Shown here piece by piece: positions 45,187 through 54,905 of a DNA stretch of 64,000 bases. Numbering within the stretch: the stretch's first letter is position 1; the number at the start of each line of letters is the position of its first letter. The DNA is from JAHJQZ01 sp963675235 (GTDB lineage: Bacteria > Pseudomonadota > Alphaproteobacteria > Rhizobiales > Devosiaceae): positions 682,001-746,000 of the forward strand of contig CAXXFU010000004.1 in NCBI GenBank assembly GCA_963675235.2. The letters run 5' to 3'. Position numbers and translations under genes: made by a program. The notes beneath the pieces are model-generated. The model did no database searches and was not told the origin of the DNA. It saw only the letters and a list, made by a program, of their open reading frames with translations.

Positions 45187-45219
45187 GAGCGCGCTCGCCA
45201 TGAGTGCGCTCTTCTTTTT
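45187..45219 (+). terminator. Rho-independent terminator after abfA
   Basis: 10-bp stem with one G-U pair, GAGCGCGCTC / GAGTGCGCTC, 5-nt loop (45187-45211), followed by TTCTTTTT. It separates abfA from the importer operon, which therefore needs its own promoter in 45220-45330. That stretch has an AT-rich part (ACTAAATCACAAATACAGG) but no clear hexamer pair. Confidence 0.9.
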
Positions 45220-45330
45220 ACTAAATCACAAATACAGGTACATATCTTGTATCATGTTGACAAAGACGCGGGTTGTTGTAGCCTGCTCTGGCAGGAGCCC
45301 TGGAGGAAGGTGCTCCAAAGGGAGGACAAG

Positions 45331-47238
45331 ATGAGAATCTTGACTACGCTGGCGGCTACGGCCGTCATGGCAGTCGTGGGATTTGCATCGGGTGCCCTGG
45401 CCCAGGATTCGGCCACGGCTCCGACGGTGGATTTGCCGCGCAACGAAACGCTTATCATCAACAACCCGGAGGCCCCCGCCTCCAATCCGGACAGTTTCAA
45501 CCTTTGGGTTGCCGGTTCCGGTGCGGCCAATTCGAACGGCTTGCACCAGCTCGCACTCGACACCCTGTGGTTCATCGATCCGGATGCCGGTCTCGACGGT
45601 TCGCTCTACAACCAACTGGCCGCCGAACCCTGGCAGTACAATGAAGACTTCACGGAAATGACCGTGAAGCTGCGCGACGGCATCACGTGGAGCGACGGCG
45701 TTCCGTTCACGTCCGCTGACGTCAAGTACACGGTAGAACTGCAGGCCAACAATCCTGGCTATCAGTGGAGCGCGCCGTTCGCCGACGCGGTCGAAAGCGT
45801 CGATACGCCGGACGACTATACGGTTCACTTCAAGCTCAAGAAGCCGAATGCCCGCTTCCACGCCCTGTTCATGGTGCGTTGGAACGCGGCCTGGATCATG
45901 CCCAAGCACATCTTCGAGGCTGTTGACGATCCGAAGTCGTTCAACTTCAACCCGCCGGTCGGCCTGGGTCCGTACACCCTGCATTCGTACGACCCGAACG
46001 GCTACTGGTACATCTGGGAAAAGCGCCCCGACTGGGACAAGACGGCTTTGGCTCTGTGGGGTGAACCCGCTCCGAAGTACATCATCTACCAGTCGATTCC
46101 GGACGTCGACAAACGCCTGATCGAAATGGTCAACGGCAATCTCGACATGATCCACGATCTGTCGCCTGAAGGCATGTTCAGCCTTGCCAAGCAGGACGAA
46201 AGTGCACGTGGCTGGTTCCCGGGCTTCCCCTATGCCCATCCCGACCCCACGCTGATCATGGCGATCTACAACAACCAGAAAAAGCCGTTTGACGACAAGC
46301 GCGTTCGCTGGGCGTTGACCTTGCTGCTCGACCCGGTGGAAATGTCGATGGCATCCTATCGCGGTGCTGCGACGCTTTCCGCCATCGCCATGCCGCCGAC
46401 CGGCACGCATACGGACGACTATCATGGCCCGTTGCAGGACTACATGATCAACTACGAGCTGGATACCGGCACGTCGAAGATCAAGCCGTACGATCCGACC
46501 GTTGGCGGGCGCATCGCCGAGATGGTTCGTCCGCAGTTCGGCGAAGCCGTGCCCACCGACGAGACCATGATCAACAAGTCATTTGGTTTCGGCTGGTGGA
46601 AGAAGAACGAGCAGGCCGCCACAGAGCTGTTGGAGGCTGCCGGATTCACCAAGCAGGGCGGCAAGTGGTTCAAGCCCGATGGCGAGCAGTTCAAGATCAC
46701 GCTGAATACCTTCACCGATGGCGTCGTGAACCGTCTCGGCACGGACATCGCCCAGCAGTGGACGCTTGCCGGCATCGAAACGACCCCGGTCGCCGACCCG
46801 GTGATCTTCGGCACAACGCTTGATCTTGGTCAGTTCGATGTTGCAACGGCATGGTCGATCGAGACCTGGGGCGGCAATCCCGACCTCAGCTTCTTCCTCG
46901 ATAGCTGGCACTCCGACTACGTTGCAGCGCCTGGCGATCGTCAGCCGTCCCGCAACTGGCAGCGCTGGTCTGATCCGCGCCTCGATGCGATCATCGAAAA
47001 GATGCGCGTCACCGAGTTCACCGATCATGAAGCCAACGTTGCGCTCGGCGACGAGTTCATCAAGCTGATGATTGAAGAGATGCCGATCACGCCGATCATG
47101 TCGTTCAACGTGTTCTCGGCCTACGACACGCGCTATTGGACCGGTTTCCCGACTGCGGAAGAGAAGCCTTACGCCAATATCGTCAACAACTGGTCGAACT
47201 CGAAGTATATCTTCACCCAGCTGAAGCCCGTTCAATAA
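45331..47238 (+). CDS. ABC transporter substrate-binding protein, family 5
   Basis: 635 residues with signal peptide (LATTAVMAVVGFASGALAQ-like: TLAATAVMAVVGFASGALA). Family 5 (oligopeptide/oligosaccharide) signs: LAAEPWQYNEDFTEMTVKLR, DGITWSDGVPFTSADVKYTV, and VRWALTLLLDPVEMSM. Family 5 proteins in alphaproteobacteria often bind xylo- or arabino-oligosaccharides as well as peptides. Since abfA is just ahead, arabinose-containing oligosaccharides are the likely ligand, though a peptide cannot be excluded. GGGAGGA lies 5 nt before the ATG. Confidence 0.9.
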   Translation: MRILTTLAATAVMAVVGFASGALAQDSATAPTVDLPRNETLIINNPEAPASNPDSFNLWVAGSGAANSNGLHQLALDTLWFIDPDAGLDGSLYNQLAAEPWQYNEDFTEMTVKLRDGITWSDGVPFTSADVKYTVELQANNPGYQWSAPFADAVESVDTPDDYTVHFKLKKPNARFHALFMVRWNAAWIMPKHIFEAVDDPKSFNFNPPVGLGPYTLHSYDPNGYWYIWEKRPDWDKTALALWGEPAPKYIIYQSIPDVDKRLIEMVNGNLDMIHDLSPEGMFSLAKQDESARGWFPGFPYAHPDPTLIMAIYNNQKKPFDDKRVRWALTLLLDPVEMSMASYRGAATLSAIAMPPTGTHTDDYHGPLQDYMINYELDTGTSKIKPYDPTVGGRIAEMVRPQFGEAVPTDETMINKSFGFGWWKKNEQAATELLEAAGFTKQGGKWFKPDGEQFKITLNTFTDGVVNRLGTDIAQQWTLAGIETTPVADPVIFGTTLDLGQFDVATAWSIETWGGNPDLSFFLDSWHSDYVAAPGDRQPSRNWQRWSDPRLDAIIEKMRVTEFTDHEANVALGDEFIKLMIEEMPITPIMSFNVFSAYDTRYWTGFPTAEEKPYANIVNNWSNSKYIFTQLKPVQ

Positions 47239-47256
47239 GCGAGCAATCCTGGGCAA

Positions 47257-47280
47257 GGCGCCCGGTTACGACCGGGCGCC
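47257..47280 (+). promoter_or_regulatory. Intercistronic hairpin after the family 5 binding-protein gene
   Basis: Perfect 10-bp stem GGCGCCCGGT / ACCGGGCGCC with a TACG-type 4-nt loop, 18 bp behind the stop codon. No T-run follows, so it most likely stabilises the upstream mRNA and lowers, without ending, read-through to the permease gene. Confidence 0.75.
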
Positions 47281-47321
47281 ACACTCCTGACAGCACGGAC
47301 TGGAAAGGACAATCAACAGCA

Positions 47322-48326
47322 ATGAAGGCCTATCTCCTGTTCGTGCTCAAGCGCTTCTTGCAGCTTGTAGCCGTTGTCTTCGCAGGCATCTCCGCCGCGT
47401 TCTTCATTTCACATCTCACGCCCATCAGTCCGGTCGACTCCATCGTCGGCCGTGTGACCGGCCGATCGACCTACAGCCCCGAAGCCATCCAGGCACTGCG
47501 GGCCACCCTGAACGAGCTGTTTGGCATGGATGTGCCCCTGTGGCAGCAATACCTCAATTTCTGGGGACGTTTTCTGCAGGGTGATCTCGGTCCTTCGCTT
47601 CTGGCCTTCCCGACACCGGCGTTGAGGCTCGTCACCCTGGCCCTGCCGTGGACAGTCGGCCTACTGGTGACTACGATCGTCATCAACTGGCTGATCGGTA
47701 ACATCCTTGGCGGTCTGGCCGGCTATTATCAGAACAATCGGTTCCTGAAGGCCTTCGGCATCGTCGCCATCGGCATTCAGCCGATCCCGCATTACATCGT
47801 CGCCTTCCTGATGGTGATCTTTTTCGGATTCCTGTGGCCGATCCTGCCGATCTCAGGCGGTTTTGCCATGAATGTCAGAGTTGGCTGGACGCCCGAATTC
47901 GTCCTCTCAGTGCTGCACTATGCCATCCTGCCAGCCTTGTCTCTGGTGTTGGTGGGCATCGGAACCTGGTTCCTGGGCATGCGCGCCCTGGTCTCCAACA
48001 TCGTCACCGAGGACTACGTCACCTACGCCGAACTCGCTGGTGTCAGGCGTTCGACGATTCTGTTCGGCTACGTCATCCGCAACGCTATGATCCCGCAACT
48101 GACCTCACTGGCCATGACACTCGGACTGATCTTTTCCGGCACCATCATCGTCGAGCAGGTGTTTTCCTATCCCGGTCTCGGCTCGCTTCTGGTGCGCGCC
48201 GTGGTTGAAGGCGACACCTCGGTGGTGCTTGCAGTCTCATCGATCGCAATCATTGCGGTTGCCACGGCGATCTTCATCATCGACCTCATCCATCCGATTC
48301 TCGATCCGCGCGTGAGGGTGGAATAG
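47322..48326 (+). CDS. ABC transporter permease, DppB/OppB type
   Basis: 334 residues. First helix LFVLKRFLQLVAVVFAGISA, then the typical FFISHLTPISPVDS; the BPD-1 domain carries VPGTIIVEQVFSYPGLGSLL-like sequence (GTIIVEQVFSYPGLGSLL). ATG 47322 is chosen since the frame upstream of it has no similarity; GGAAAGGA lies about 10 nt ahead. It forms the transmembrane pair with the following DppC-type subunit, 3 bp away. Confidence 0.92.
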   Translation: MKAYLLFVLKRFLQLVAVVFAGISAAFFISHLTPISPVDSIVGRVTGRSTYSPEAIQALRATLNELFGMDVPLWQQYLNFWGRFLQGDLGPSLLAFPTPALRLVTLALPWTVGLLVTTIVINWLIGNILGGLAGYYQNNRFLKAFGIVAIGIQPIPHYIVAFLMVIFFGFLWPILPISGGFAMNVRVGWTPEFVLSVLHYAILPALSLVLVGIGTWFLGMRALVSNIVTEDYVTYAELAGVRRSTILFGYVIRNAMIPQLTSLAMTLGLIFSGTIIVEQVFSYPGLGSLLVRAVVEGDTSVVLAVSSIAIIAVATAIFIIDLIHPILDPRVRVE

Positions 48327-48329
48327 ATC

Positions 48330-49187
48330 ATGTTCAGCGTTCTCCGTGATCTGTTTCGCTACAACATCGAATTTGCCATCGGCATCGTGTTTGTCGGTTT
48401 GATCGTCGTTTTCGGCTTCCTGCATTTCCTTGCGCCGGTCGATCCGAGCCTGGTCTATGCCGCGCCCATGGATGTGGCGCCGAATGCCCAGTACTGGTTC
48501 GGCACCAATTCGCGCGGCCAGGACATGTTCTGGCAACTGTCCACCGCCTTCTGGAATTCGCTGACCTTCGGTCTGACAGTCGCACTTGTCAGCCGGCTGA
48601 TTTCGATCGTCATCGGCATGGTCGCCGGCTACATGGGCGGCGCCGTCGACCGGGTCCTGATGTTCTTCGCAGACATCTTCGTCGCCATTCCGATCTTCCC
48701 GATCCTTCTGCTGTTCTATTTCGTACTCAGAAGCGACCTCAATTCGTTCAATCTGGCGTTGGTCATGGCCTGCTTCGGCTGGCCCTATGACGCACGACTG
48801 ATCCGCACAGTAGCTCTTGGGTTGAGGCATCGCGAGTTCACCCGCCAGGCCATGTTCGCCGGCATGTCCCCTCTCAAGATCATGTTCGAGGAGCACTTGC
48901 CCTATGTGATGCCGATCGTCTTCTCGACAGCCATGGCCAACATGATCTGGTCGATCGGTCTGGAAGTAACGCTGGCAGTGCTCGGCTTCACCAACATCAC
49001 GATCCCGACGGTTGGCACGACATTGTTCTGGGCCAACAACCATTCGGCCCTGGTGGTCGGCATCTGGTGGTGGATCGCCATTCCGGTGATTCTGGTGGTC
49101 ATGCTCTTCATCGGTTTGTTTCTGCTGGCGGTGTCGATGAATGAATATATCGATCCGCGCAGCCGCTTGCGGAGGATGGGCGCATGA
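48330..49187 (+). CDS. ABC transporter permease, DppC/OppC type
   Basis: 285 residues with six membrane segments. GTNSRGQDMFWQLSTAFWNS is the standard DppC pattern (G-T-D-x-x-G-R-D); GLRHREFTRQAMFAGMSPLK is the cytoplasmic EAA-like loop. It ends 4 bp inside the next gene. Together with the previous subunit it moves the ligand supplied by the family 5 binding protein. Confidence 0.93.
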   Translation: MFSVLRDLFRYNIEFAIGIVFVGLIVVFGFLHFLAPVDPSLVYAAPMDVAPNAQYWFGTNSRGQDMFWQLSTAFWNSLTFGLTVALVSRLISIVIGMVAGYMGGAVDRVLMFFADIFVAIPIFPILLLFYFVLRSDLNSFNLALVMACFGWPYDARLIRTVALGLRHREFTRQAMFAGMSPLKIMFEEHLPYVMPIVFSTAMANMIWSIGLEVTLAVLGFTNITIPTVGTTLFWANNHSALVVGIWWWIAIPVILVVMLFIGLFLLAVSMNEYIDPRSRLRRMGA

Positions 49188-50218
49188 GTGAGAAAGACAT
49201 CCTCACCGTCGAAGGCCTCAAAGCCTACTACCTGATGAACTATTACGGCATCTCGCGCGAAGTGCGGGCTGTCGACGACATCACCATGACGGTCAAGCGC
49301 AACGAGATCTATGGCATTGCCGGCGAGAGCTCGAGCGGCAAGACCAGCTTCATCAAGGTGCTCGCCGCCGCCATCAGGCCGCCGCTCGAGGTCGTTGCCG
49401 GAAGCGTCAGTTTCGACTTCGGCGGCAAGCTGGTCGATCCGACCAAGGCCAGCGAGGAAACGCTCAAGGATATTCGCTGGAAGAACCTGAGCTATATCAT
49501 GCAGGGTTCGATGAGCGTGCTTAACCCGGTGCGCCGCATCGAGAAAAGCTTCGTCGATTTTGCTCAGCGTCCGCTCGGCCTCTCCGGCGCCGCCTTTTGG
49601 AACCGGGTCAAGGACCATCTCGAACACCTGAAGCTGCCGCCAACGGTCTTGAGTTCTTATCCGCATGAGCTCTCCGGTGGCATGCGTCAGCGCGTCACCA
49701 TCGGTTTGGCAACGGTTTGCCATCCCGAATTCATCATCGCCGACGAGCCAACGACGGCGCTCGACGTCGTGGTGCAAAAGGACGTTCTGGCGCTGCTCCG
49801 GAACATCCAGCAAGAGATCAAATCCTCGGTGGTTTTCGTCACCCATGATATGGCGGTGCATGCCAATATCACCGACCGGGTCGGCATCATCTATGCCGGC
49901 CGTCTGGTCGAGGAAGCGCGCACCCGCGACCTGTTCCGCAACCCCAAGCACCCCTACACGGCACACCTGGTGGCCAGCCTGCCGCGCATCGGCGACACGC
50001 GCCAGCGCCCGGCGCTTGAAGGACGACCGCCAAACCTTGCCGACCCGCCAGCCGGTTGCCGCTTCCATCCGCGCTGCCCGCTGGCCGTCGAGAAGTGCCG
50101 CACCGAGGTGCCGCCTCTTGCAACCGTGGGCGAGGAGCACCGTTCCGCGTGCTGGCGTGCCGAAGAGGTGCGCCCGGTTCTTGATGCCGACCCGATCGGC
50201 GCGGAGGTGAACTCATGA
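49184..50218 (+). CDS. ABC transporter ATP-binding protein, DppD type
   Basis: 344 residues. Walker A GESSSGKTSF, signature LSGGMRQRVTIGLA, Walker B FIIADEPTTALD, H-loop VFVTHDMAVHA. The C-terminal oligopeptide-type extension with four cysteines (GCRFHPRCPLAVEKCR and one more Cys near the end, SACWRAEE) is a known iron-sulfur-like feature of DppD proteins. Overlaps both neighbours by 4 bp. Confidence 0.93.
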   Translation: MSEKDILTVEGLKAYYLMNYYGISREVRAVDDITMTVKRNEIYGIAGESSSGKTSFIKVLAAAIRPPLEVVAGSVSFDFGGKLVDPTKASEETLKDIRWKNLSYIMQGSMSVLNPVRRIEKSFVDFAQRPLGLSGAAFWNRVKDHLEHLKLPPTVLSSYPHELSGGMRQRVTIGLATVCHPEFIIADEPTTALDVVVQKDVLALLRNIQQEIKSSVVFVTHDMAVHANITDRVGIIYAGRLVEEARTRDLFRNPKHPYTAHLVASLPRIGDTRQRPALEGRPPNLADPPAGCRFHPRCPLAVEKCRTEVPPLATVGEEHRSACWRAEEVRPVLDADPIGAEVNS

Positions 50219-51138
50219 CCCATCTTCTCGAAGTCGATCACGTCAACCGGCGCTTTACCTCCGGCGGCATTCTCGGACGCACCATCACCGATGCGGTTGT
50301 CGATGCGAATTTCGTGCTGGAAAAGGAAAAACCGGAGATCTTCACGATCATCGGGGAATCCGGCTCCGGCAAGACGACATTGGCGCGCATGATCCTCGGT
50401 CTCGATACCCCATCCCAGGGCACAATCCGGTTCGAGGGAGTGCCGGTTCCGACCGGCATGTGGGGCAAGAACCGCACCGCCTTCATGGCCAAGATGCAGC
50501 CGGTGTTCCAGAACCCGTTCGAGGCGTTCAACCCACTCAAGCGTGTCGACCGCTATATCGAGTCGACGGCCAGGGCATTCCTCCGGTTCAGCAACCACAA
50601 TGCGGTCGAAGAGGCCATGGATGACGCCTTGGTCAAGGTCGGGCTGTCGCTCGGCGAGGTCAAAGGCCGCTATCCGCATGAGCTTTCGGGCGGCCAGTTG
50701 CAGCGGTGCGCCATCGCGCGGGCCCTGGTCTGCGATCCGGAAGTGCTGATCGCCGACGAACCGGTGTCGATGGTCGACGCATCCCTGCGCATGGCCATCG
50801 TCAACCTGCTCAAGTCGCTGCGCGACGATTTCGGCGTGCACGTCATCTACATCACCCACGACCTTGCCACGGCCTACTATATCTCGGACCGCATCATCAT
50901 CATGCAGAAGGGCCGCGTTGTCGAAATGGGGCCGGCGCGCCCGGTGCTCGAGGACCCGCAGCATCCATATGCCAAACTGCTCAAGGCGTCGGTGCTGTCG
51001 ACCGAGAATGCAGGCCACGGCGACCTCAAGACTGCCAGCGACCTGATCGAGGCCAGCGATGCGATGCTGGCCAAGGCAGCGACAAGCAAGATGATCGAGC
51101 AGGCGGACGGTCGCTTCGTGCGCATGAACCAGGGCTAA
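50215..51138 (+). CDS. ABC transporter ATP-binding protein, DppF type
   Basis: 307 residues. Walker A GESGSGKTTLARM, signature LSGGQLQRCAIARAL, Walker B VLIADEPVSMVD, H-loop YITHDLATAYY. It pairs with the DppD-type ATPase to power the importer. It lacks the cysteine-rich tail that many DppF proteins have. Last gene of the operon; 357 bp follow without a gene. Confidence 0.93.
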   Translation: MTHLLEVDHVNRRFTSGGILGRTITDAVVDANFVLEKEKPEIFTIIGESGSGKTTLARMILGLDTPSQGTIRFEGVPVPTGMWGKNRTAFMAKMQPVFQNPFEAFNPLKRVDRYIESTARAFLRFSNHNAVEEAMDDALVKVGLSLGEVKGRYPHELSGGQLQRCAIARALVCDPEVLIADEPVSMVDASLRMAIVNLLKSLRDDFGVHVIYITHDLATAYYISDRIIIMQKGRVVEMGPARPVLEDPQHPYAKLLKASVLSTENAGHGDLKTASDLIEASDAMLAKAATSKMIEQADGRFVRMNQG

Positions 51139-51495
51139 TCGGTTCGCCTGAACACGGCAGCTCGAATGCCGGCCCTGGTATTGGAAATGTGCTTCCTGCC
51201 GGCGTGACCGGGATGGCCAGTTCAGGCCAACAACCACCTGCAGAAAAACAAAGAAGCCGGTTCCCGCGAACTATCGGCAATAACGCTCCGCCGCGCCATT
51301 TGGCGCCGCCGGATCCATGCATCTGCCGGAAAACCGGCCGTGCGACGGAGGGGTTGCGTCAGAGCCACGCATTGTTTGGGCGCTTTGTGCGGTCAACACT
51401 TGATCAAAGTCGTGACTGAGCACTGCCATTCTGGTTAGTGTTGGAAACCAAGCGCCGGCGGGGCGCACAAAAAAACCATTGGGGAGGCTTGTCGT
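51139..51495. other. Intergenic region before the EF-G-like gene
   Basis: 357 bp. A short hairpin GCCGG-AAAA-CCGGC lies at 51325-51338, without a T-run. A GGGGAGG ribosome site at the end serves the next gene. I see no gene, terminator or clear promoter here. Confidence 0.4.
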
Positions 51496-53388
51496 ATGAG
51501 AGTTGTATCAATCCTGGGGCCGTCACAGGCCGGCAAGACGACGCTGACCGAGGCACTTGCCTCTCTGGACGGCGAGCGTCCGCTTCGGCTGGAGCTCTAT
51601 GGCGAGGCCGCGGTCACGCGTTTCACCTATCTGGACGAGCCCTGGGCCATCCTCGACTGCCCCGGCGGCACCCATAACCTGCCGCTCATTCCGCCGGCTC
51701 TTGCCGCCTCGGACGCCGCCGTGCTCTGCGTGCCGGCCGAGATCGACGCTGCCGTCCTCGCCGCGCCCTATCTGCGGCTGCTCGATGAGGCCAACATCCC
51801 GACCTATATATACGTCAACAAGATGGACACCGCGACCGACCGCACCAGCGACATCGTCTCGGCGCTGCAGGCCTATTGCAGCCATGCCATCATCCTGAGA
51901 CAGGTTCCGATCCGTGACGGATCCAGCGTCGTCGGCGCTATCGACCTGATTTCGGAGCGGGCCTGGGAATTCCATGAGGGCCAGCGCTCCTCTCTGGTCG
52001 AGTTGCCCCCCGCCATGCAGGCACGCGAGCAGGAAGCCCGTGCCGAATTGCTCGATCATCTCGCCGATTTCGACGACAAGCTTCTCGAGGAGCTGATCGA
52101 GGACCAGAAACCCGGTTCCGACGAATTGTACGACGTTGCCACCAAGGCCTTGCAGCATCACGACCTGATCGCGACCTTCCTCGGCGCCGCAGCCCATGGT
52201 AACGGCCTGACGCGGCTGATGAAATCGCTGCGCCACGAAGCACCCGGCGTCGGCGCGCTCGCCGAACGGCTCGGCCTGTCCGAAGAGGTCGTGGCTATCG
52301 GCGCTTTCGCCGACAACGTCAAGCACCTCGGCAAGACCGTTGTCGTGCGCGCCCTTGTCGACGGCATTTCCGCCGGCCAGAAGATGATGGGCGAGAATGT
52401 CGGATCCATCGTCGATCTCGACGCAAAGACGGCGCTCGGCACCCTTGCTGCGGGCGATATCGGGCTGACGGTGAAATCCGACCACCTGACAATTGTCGAA
52501 CCGCTCTACGGCCGCGACGGCACTGTCGAGCTCCCCGACTGGGCCAAGCCACGCGCGCCGACCTTCAGGAACCTGGTCGCCCCGGCCAGCGAACGCGACG
52601 ACGCGCGCCTGTCCGGAGCCCTGGCCCGCCTGCTCGAAATCGACCCCGGCATGACCATCGCCCAGGATCCGCGCACCGGCAAGACCATCCTGTCGACGCA
52701 GGGTCCGCTGCATCAGCGCCGCATCATCGAGCGTCTCGACGACGTATTCGGCGTCTCGGTCGAAACCGAGGTGCTCGAACCGGCCCTGTGCGAGACACTG
52801 GCCAAGAAGATCGAGATCCACCACCGCCACAAGAAGCAGTCGGGCGGCGCCGGCCAGTTCGCCGACGTGCTCGTCGACGTGGTGCCGCTCGAACGCGGCG
52901 CCGGCTTCACCTTCACCGAAGTGATCAAGGGCGGCACCGTGCCGCGCAACTACATCCCCTCGGTCGAGGCGGGCGCGCGCGATGCGCTCGGTGCCGGCCC
53001 GAACGGCCACCCGGTCGTCGATATCGGCGTCACTCTCAAGGACGGCAAGTATCACGCCGTCGACAGCTCGGACTTCGCTTTCCACACCGCCGGCAAGGCT
53101 GCGGTCAAGGAAGCCCTGGAAGGCGCCGGCACCCGCGTGCTGCAGCCCATCCGTCGTATCAGGATCGATGTGCCGACCATCTATTCGGGCGCGCTGGTGC
53201 CTCTGATCTCCGGCCTGCACGGCCAGGTGCTCGGCTTCCGCAACAACCCCGACGCGTCGGGCTGGGATGTGTTCGAGGCTCTCCTGCCGGAATCGGCGGA
53301 AACCGAACTGTTCCAGTCGCTTGGTGCCAACACACGTGGCACGGCCTGGTATGCGAGCGAGCTCGAACGCTACGAGGAAATGCACTAG
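51496..53388 (+). CDS. EF-G-like protein with degenerate GTPase domain
   Basis: 630 residues, about 60 shorter than true EF-G. The P-loop GPSQAGKT (8-15) and NKMD (108-111) are present, but the long switch I region is missing (only ~38 residues lie between the P-loop and DCPGG), and the usual D-T-P-G-H is D-C-P-G-G (54-58), so the catalytic histidine is lost. Domains II-V look normal (KQSGGAGQFADVLVDVVPLE; YIPSVEAGARDAL; VPLISGLHGQVLGF). It belongs to the known EF-G-like family, whose role is not established. Alone, with its own terminator at 53509. A canonical fusA presumably exists elsewhere. Confidence 0.88.
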   Translation: MRVVSILGPSQAGKTTLTEALASLDGERPLRLELYGEAAVTRFTYLDEPWAILDCPGGTHNLPLIPPALAASDAAVLCVPAEIDAAVLAAPYLRLLDEANIPTYIYVNKMDTATDRTSDIVSALQAYCSHAIILRQVPIRDGSSVVGAIDLISERAWEFHEGQRSSLVELPPAMQAREQEARAELLDHLADFDDKLLEELIEDQKPGSDELYDVATKALQHHDLIATFLGAAAHGNGLTRLMKSLRHEAPGVGALAERLGLSEEVVAIGAFADNVKHLGKTVVVRALVDGISAGQKMMGENVGSIVDLDAKTALGTLAAGDIGLTVKSDHLTIVEPLYGRDGTVELPDWAKPRAPTFRNLVAPASERDDARLSGALARLLEIDPGMTIAQDPRTGKTILSTQGPLHQRRIIERLDDVFGVSVETEVLEPALCETLAKKIEIHHRHKKQSGGAGQFADVLVDVVPLERGAGFTFTEVIKGGTVPRNYIPSVEAGARDALGAGPNGHPVVDIGVTLKDGKYHAVDSSDFAFHTAGKAAVKEALEGAGTRVLQPIRRIRIDVPTIYSGALVPLISGLHGQVLGFRNNPDASGWDVFEALLPESAETELFQSLGANTRGTAWYASELERYEEMH

Positions 53389-53508
53389 CCTCTGGATGTG
53401 CTAAGTGGCGTCCGACCTGCCGCTTTGACCTTTGGCCAGGAAAGAAGCCGGTCATTTGTCTTGGCCCTAAAGACACGTGACCCGTCACTCTGCGACATGC
53501 AGTTTTTC

Positions 53509-53540
53509 GGGAGCGGGACAAGTCCCGCTCCCTTGTTTTT
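53509..53540 (+). terminator. Rho-independent terminator after the EF-G-like gene
   Basis: 10-bp perfect stem GGGAGCGGGA / TCCCGCTCCC with loop CAAG (53509-53532), followed by TTGTTTTT. It ends transcription 120 bp after the stop codon. Confidence 0.92.
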
Positions 53541-53707
53541 GCTAGGCGTTCGGCTCCGGACCCGCATGACGGAACACCGGTGCCGCGATACCGCCCGATG
53601 GGTCGGTCCACTGCATTTTGCCGGTACCGCAACATTGCGCCGGCTTGCCAAAGCCACCACTTTCGGTCTCTACCTCCCATTCTGGGCAGCGAGGCGAGGA
53701 GGCCGCG

Positions 53708-54664
53708 ATGGGCACGGCGCATGCAGGTGAGACAGCCGACCGTTTGGACATGGCCGCGCGTGCGGGCTGGCTCTACTACGTTGCCGGACGCAAGCAGGAC
53801 GAGATTGCCAAGGTCCTCGGAGTCTCGCGCCAGACGGCGCAGCGCCTCGTCTCCTACGCCGTCGCCAACCACCTTGTGCGGGTGCATATCGAGCACCCCA
53901 TATCAAGGCTCATGACCCTGTCGGCGCGCCTCAAGGACGAACTCGGATTGCGATTCGCCGAAATCGTGCCAACCGACCCGCTGTCGGACTCGACGACAGT
54001 GGGCATCGCCGAAGCAGGGGCTGCCGAAATCGAAAAACGCCTTCGCGATGAAAAGCCGACGGTCTTCGCCGTCGGCACCGGCCGTTCGCTCAAGGCGGCG
54101 ATCGATCTCTTGCCACGCATGGACTGTCCGCAGCACAAGATCGTCTCGATCGCCGGCAACATCGCTCCGGACGGCTCGGCCTCGTTCTACAACGTCATTT
54201 TCGCCATCGCCGATGCCTCCAGGGCTCGCTCCTACCCGATGCCCATGCCCGTTGTCGCCACTTCGACCGAGGAGCGCGACCGCCTGCACTCGCTGCCGCT
54301 TGTCGCAACGGCGCTCGATCTCGCCGGTGCCGCCGATGTCGCCTTTGTCGGTATCGGCGACGTGTCCGAAACCGCGCCACTGCATGTCGACGGTTTCGTC
54401 ACCCGTGACGAGGTCATGGCTCTGTGCAAGGCCGGCGCCGTCGGGGAAATCTGCGGCTGGGCCTTCGACGAGCGCGGCGAATTGATCGAGGGGCTGACCA
54501 ATGCCCGCATCGCCAACCGCTCGCTTCCCTCGGTCGAAACCTGCGAAGTGATCGCACTGGCCAAGGGGCCGACGAAACTGCCCGGCATCCGCGCCGCCAT
54601 AGCCGGCAAGCTCATTTCTGGCCTGATCACCGACGAGGCAACCGCCGAGGCCCTGCTCGCCTGA
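53708..54664 (+). CDS. SorC/DeoR-type regulator of the polyol operon
   Basis: 318 residues. N-terminal HTH (KQDEIAKVLGVSRQTAQRLV) and a C-terminal sugar-phosphate-binding domain with the family's GIGD (FVGIGDVSETAPLHVDGF), FAVGTGRSLKAAIDLL and GEICGWAFDERG. SorC proteins respond to phosphorylated polyols and bind palindromes near their target promoter. A perfect 14-bp palindrome lies at 54945-54958, at the start of the importer operon, so it is the probable regulator. The ATG at 53708 follows GAGGAGG by 7 nt; the frame upstream of it has no similarity. Confidence 0.9.
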   Translation: MGTAHAGETADRLDMAARAGWLYYVAGRKQDEIAKVLGVSRQTAQRLVSYAVANHLVRVHIEHPISRLMTLSARLKDELGLRFAEIVPTDPLSDSTTVGIAEAGAAEIEKRLRDEKPTVFAVGTGRSLKAAIDLLPRMDCPQHKIVSIAGNIAPDGSASFYNVIFAIADASRARSYPMPMPVVATSTEERDRLHSLPLVATALDLAGAADVAFVGIGDVSETAPLHVDGFVTRDEVMALCKAGAVGEICGWAFDERGELIEGLTNARIANRSLPSVETCEVIALAKGPTKLPGIRAAIAGKLISGLITDEATAEALLA

Positions 54665-54905
54665 GCCGTCCCGGCACCGGTTTTCTGCACCTGCACGATC
54701 TGGCCCGTGCCATCAATGGCGCATCGCCGATCCGCGGCCTAACCGTGCCCACCAGTCTGAGGATTTTCGACAACTCGTGACCGCTGCGACGTGCCGACGC
54801 TGGCCGTTGGCAAGCCTTTGTGCGGCTTGACCGAATTCGCTCCACGCCCGGCCGGATGGCCGCCGCGGTGACAGCCTTTTCGCACCGCGACCAGGATTCT
54901 TCGGT

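Noticed and set aside
53509..53540. Bidirectional use of the terminator after the EF-G-like gene
   Set aside because: There is an upstream T-rich patch (AGTTTTT), but on the minus strand this gives A, not T, so only the plus direction has a tail.
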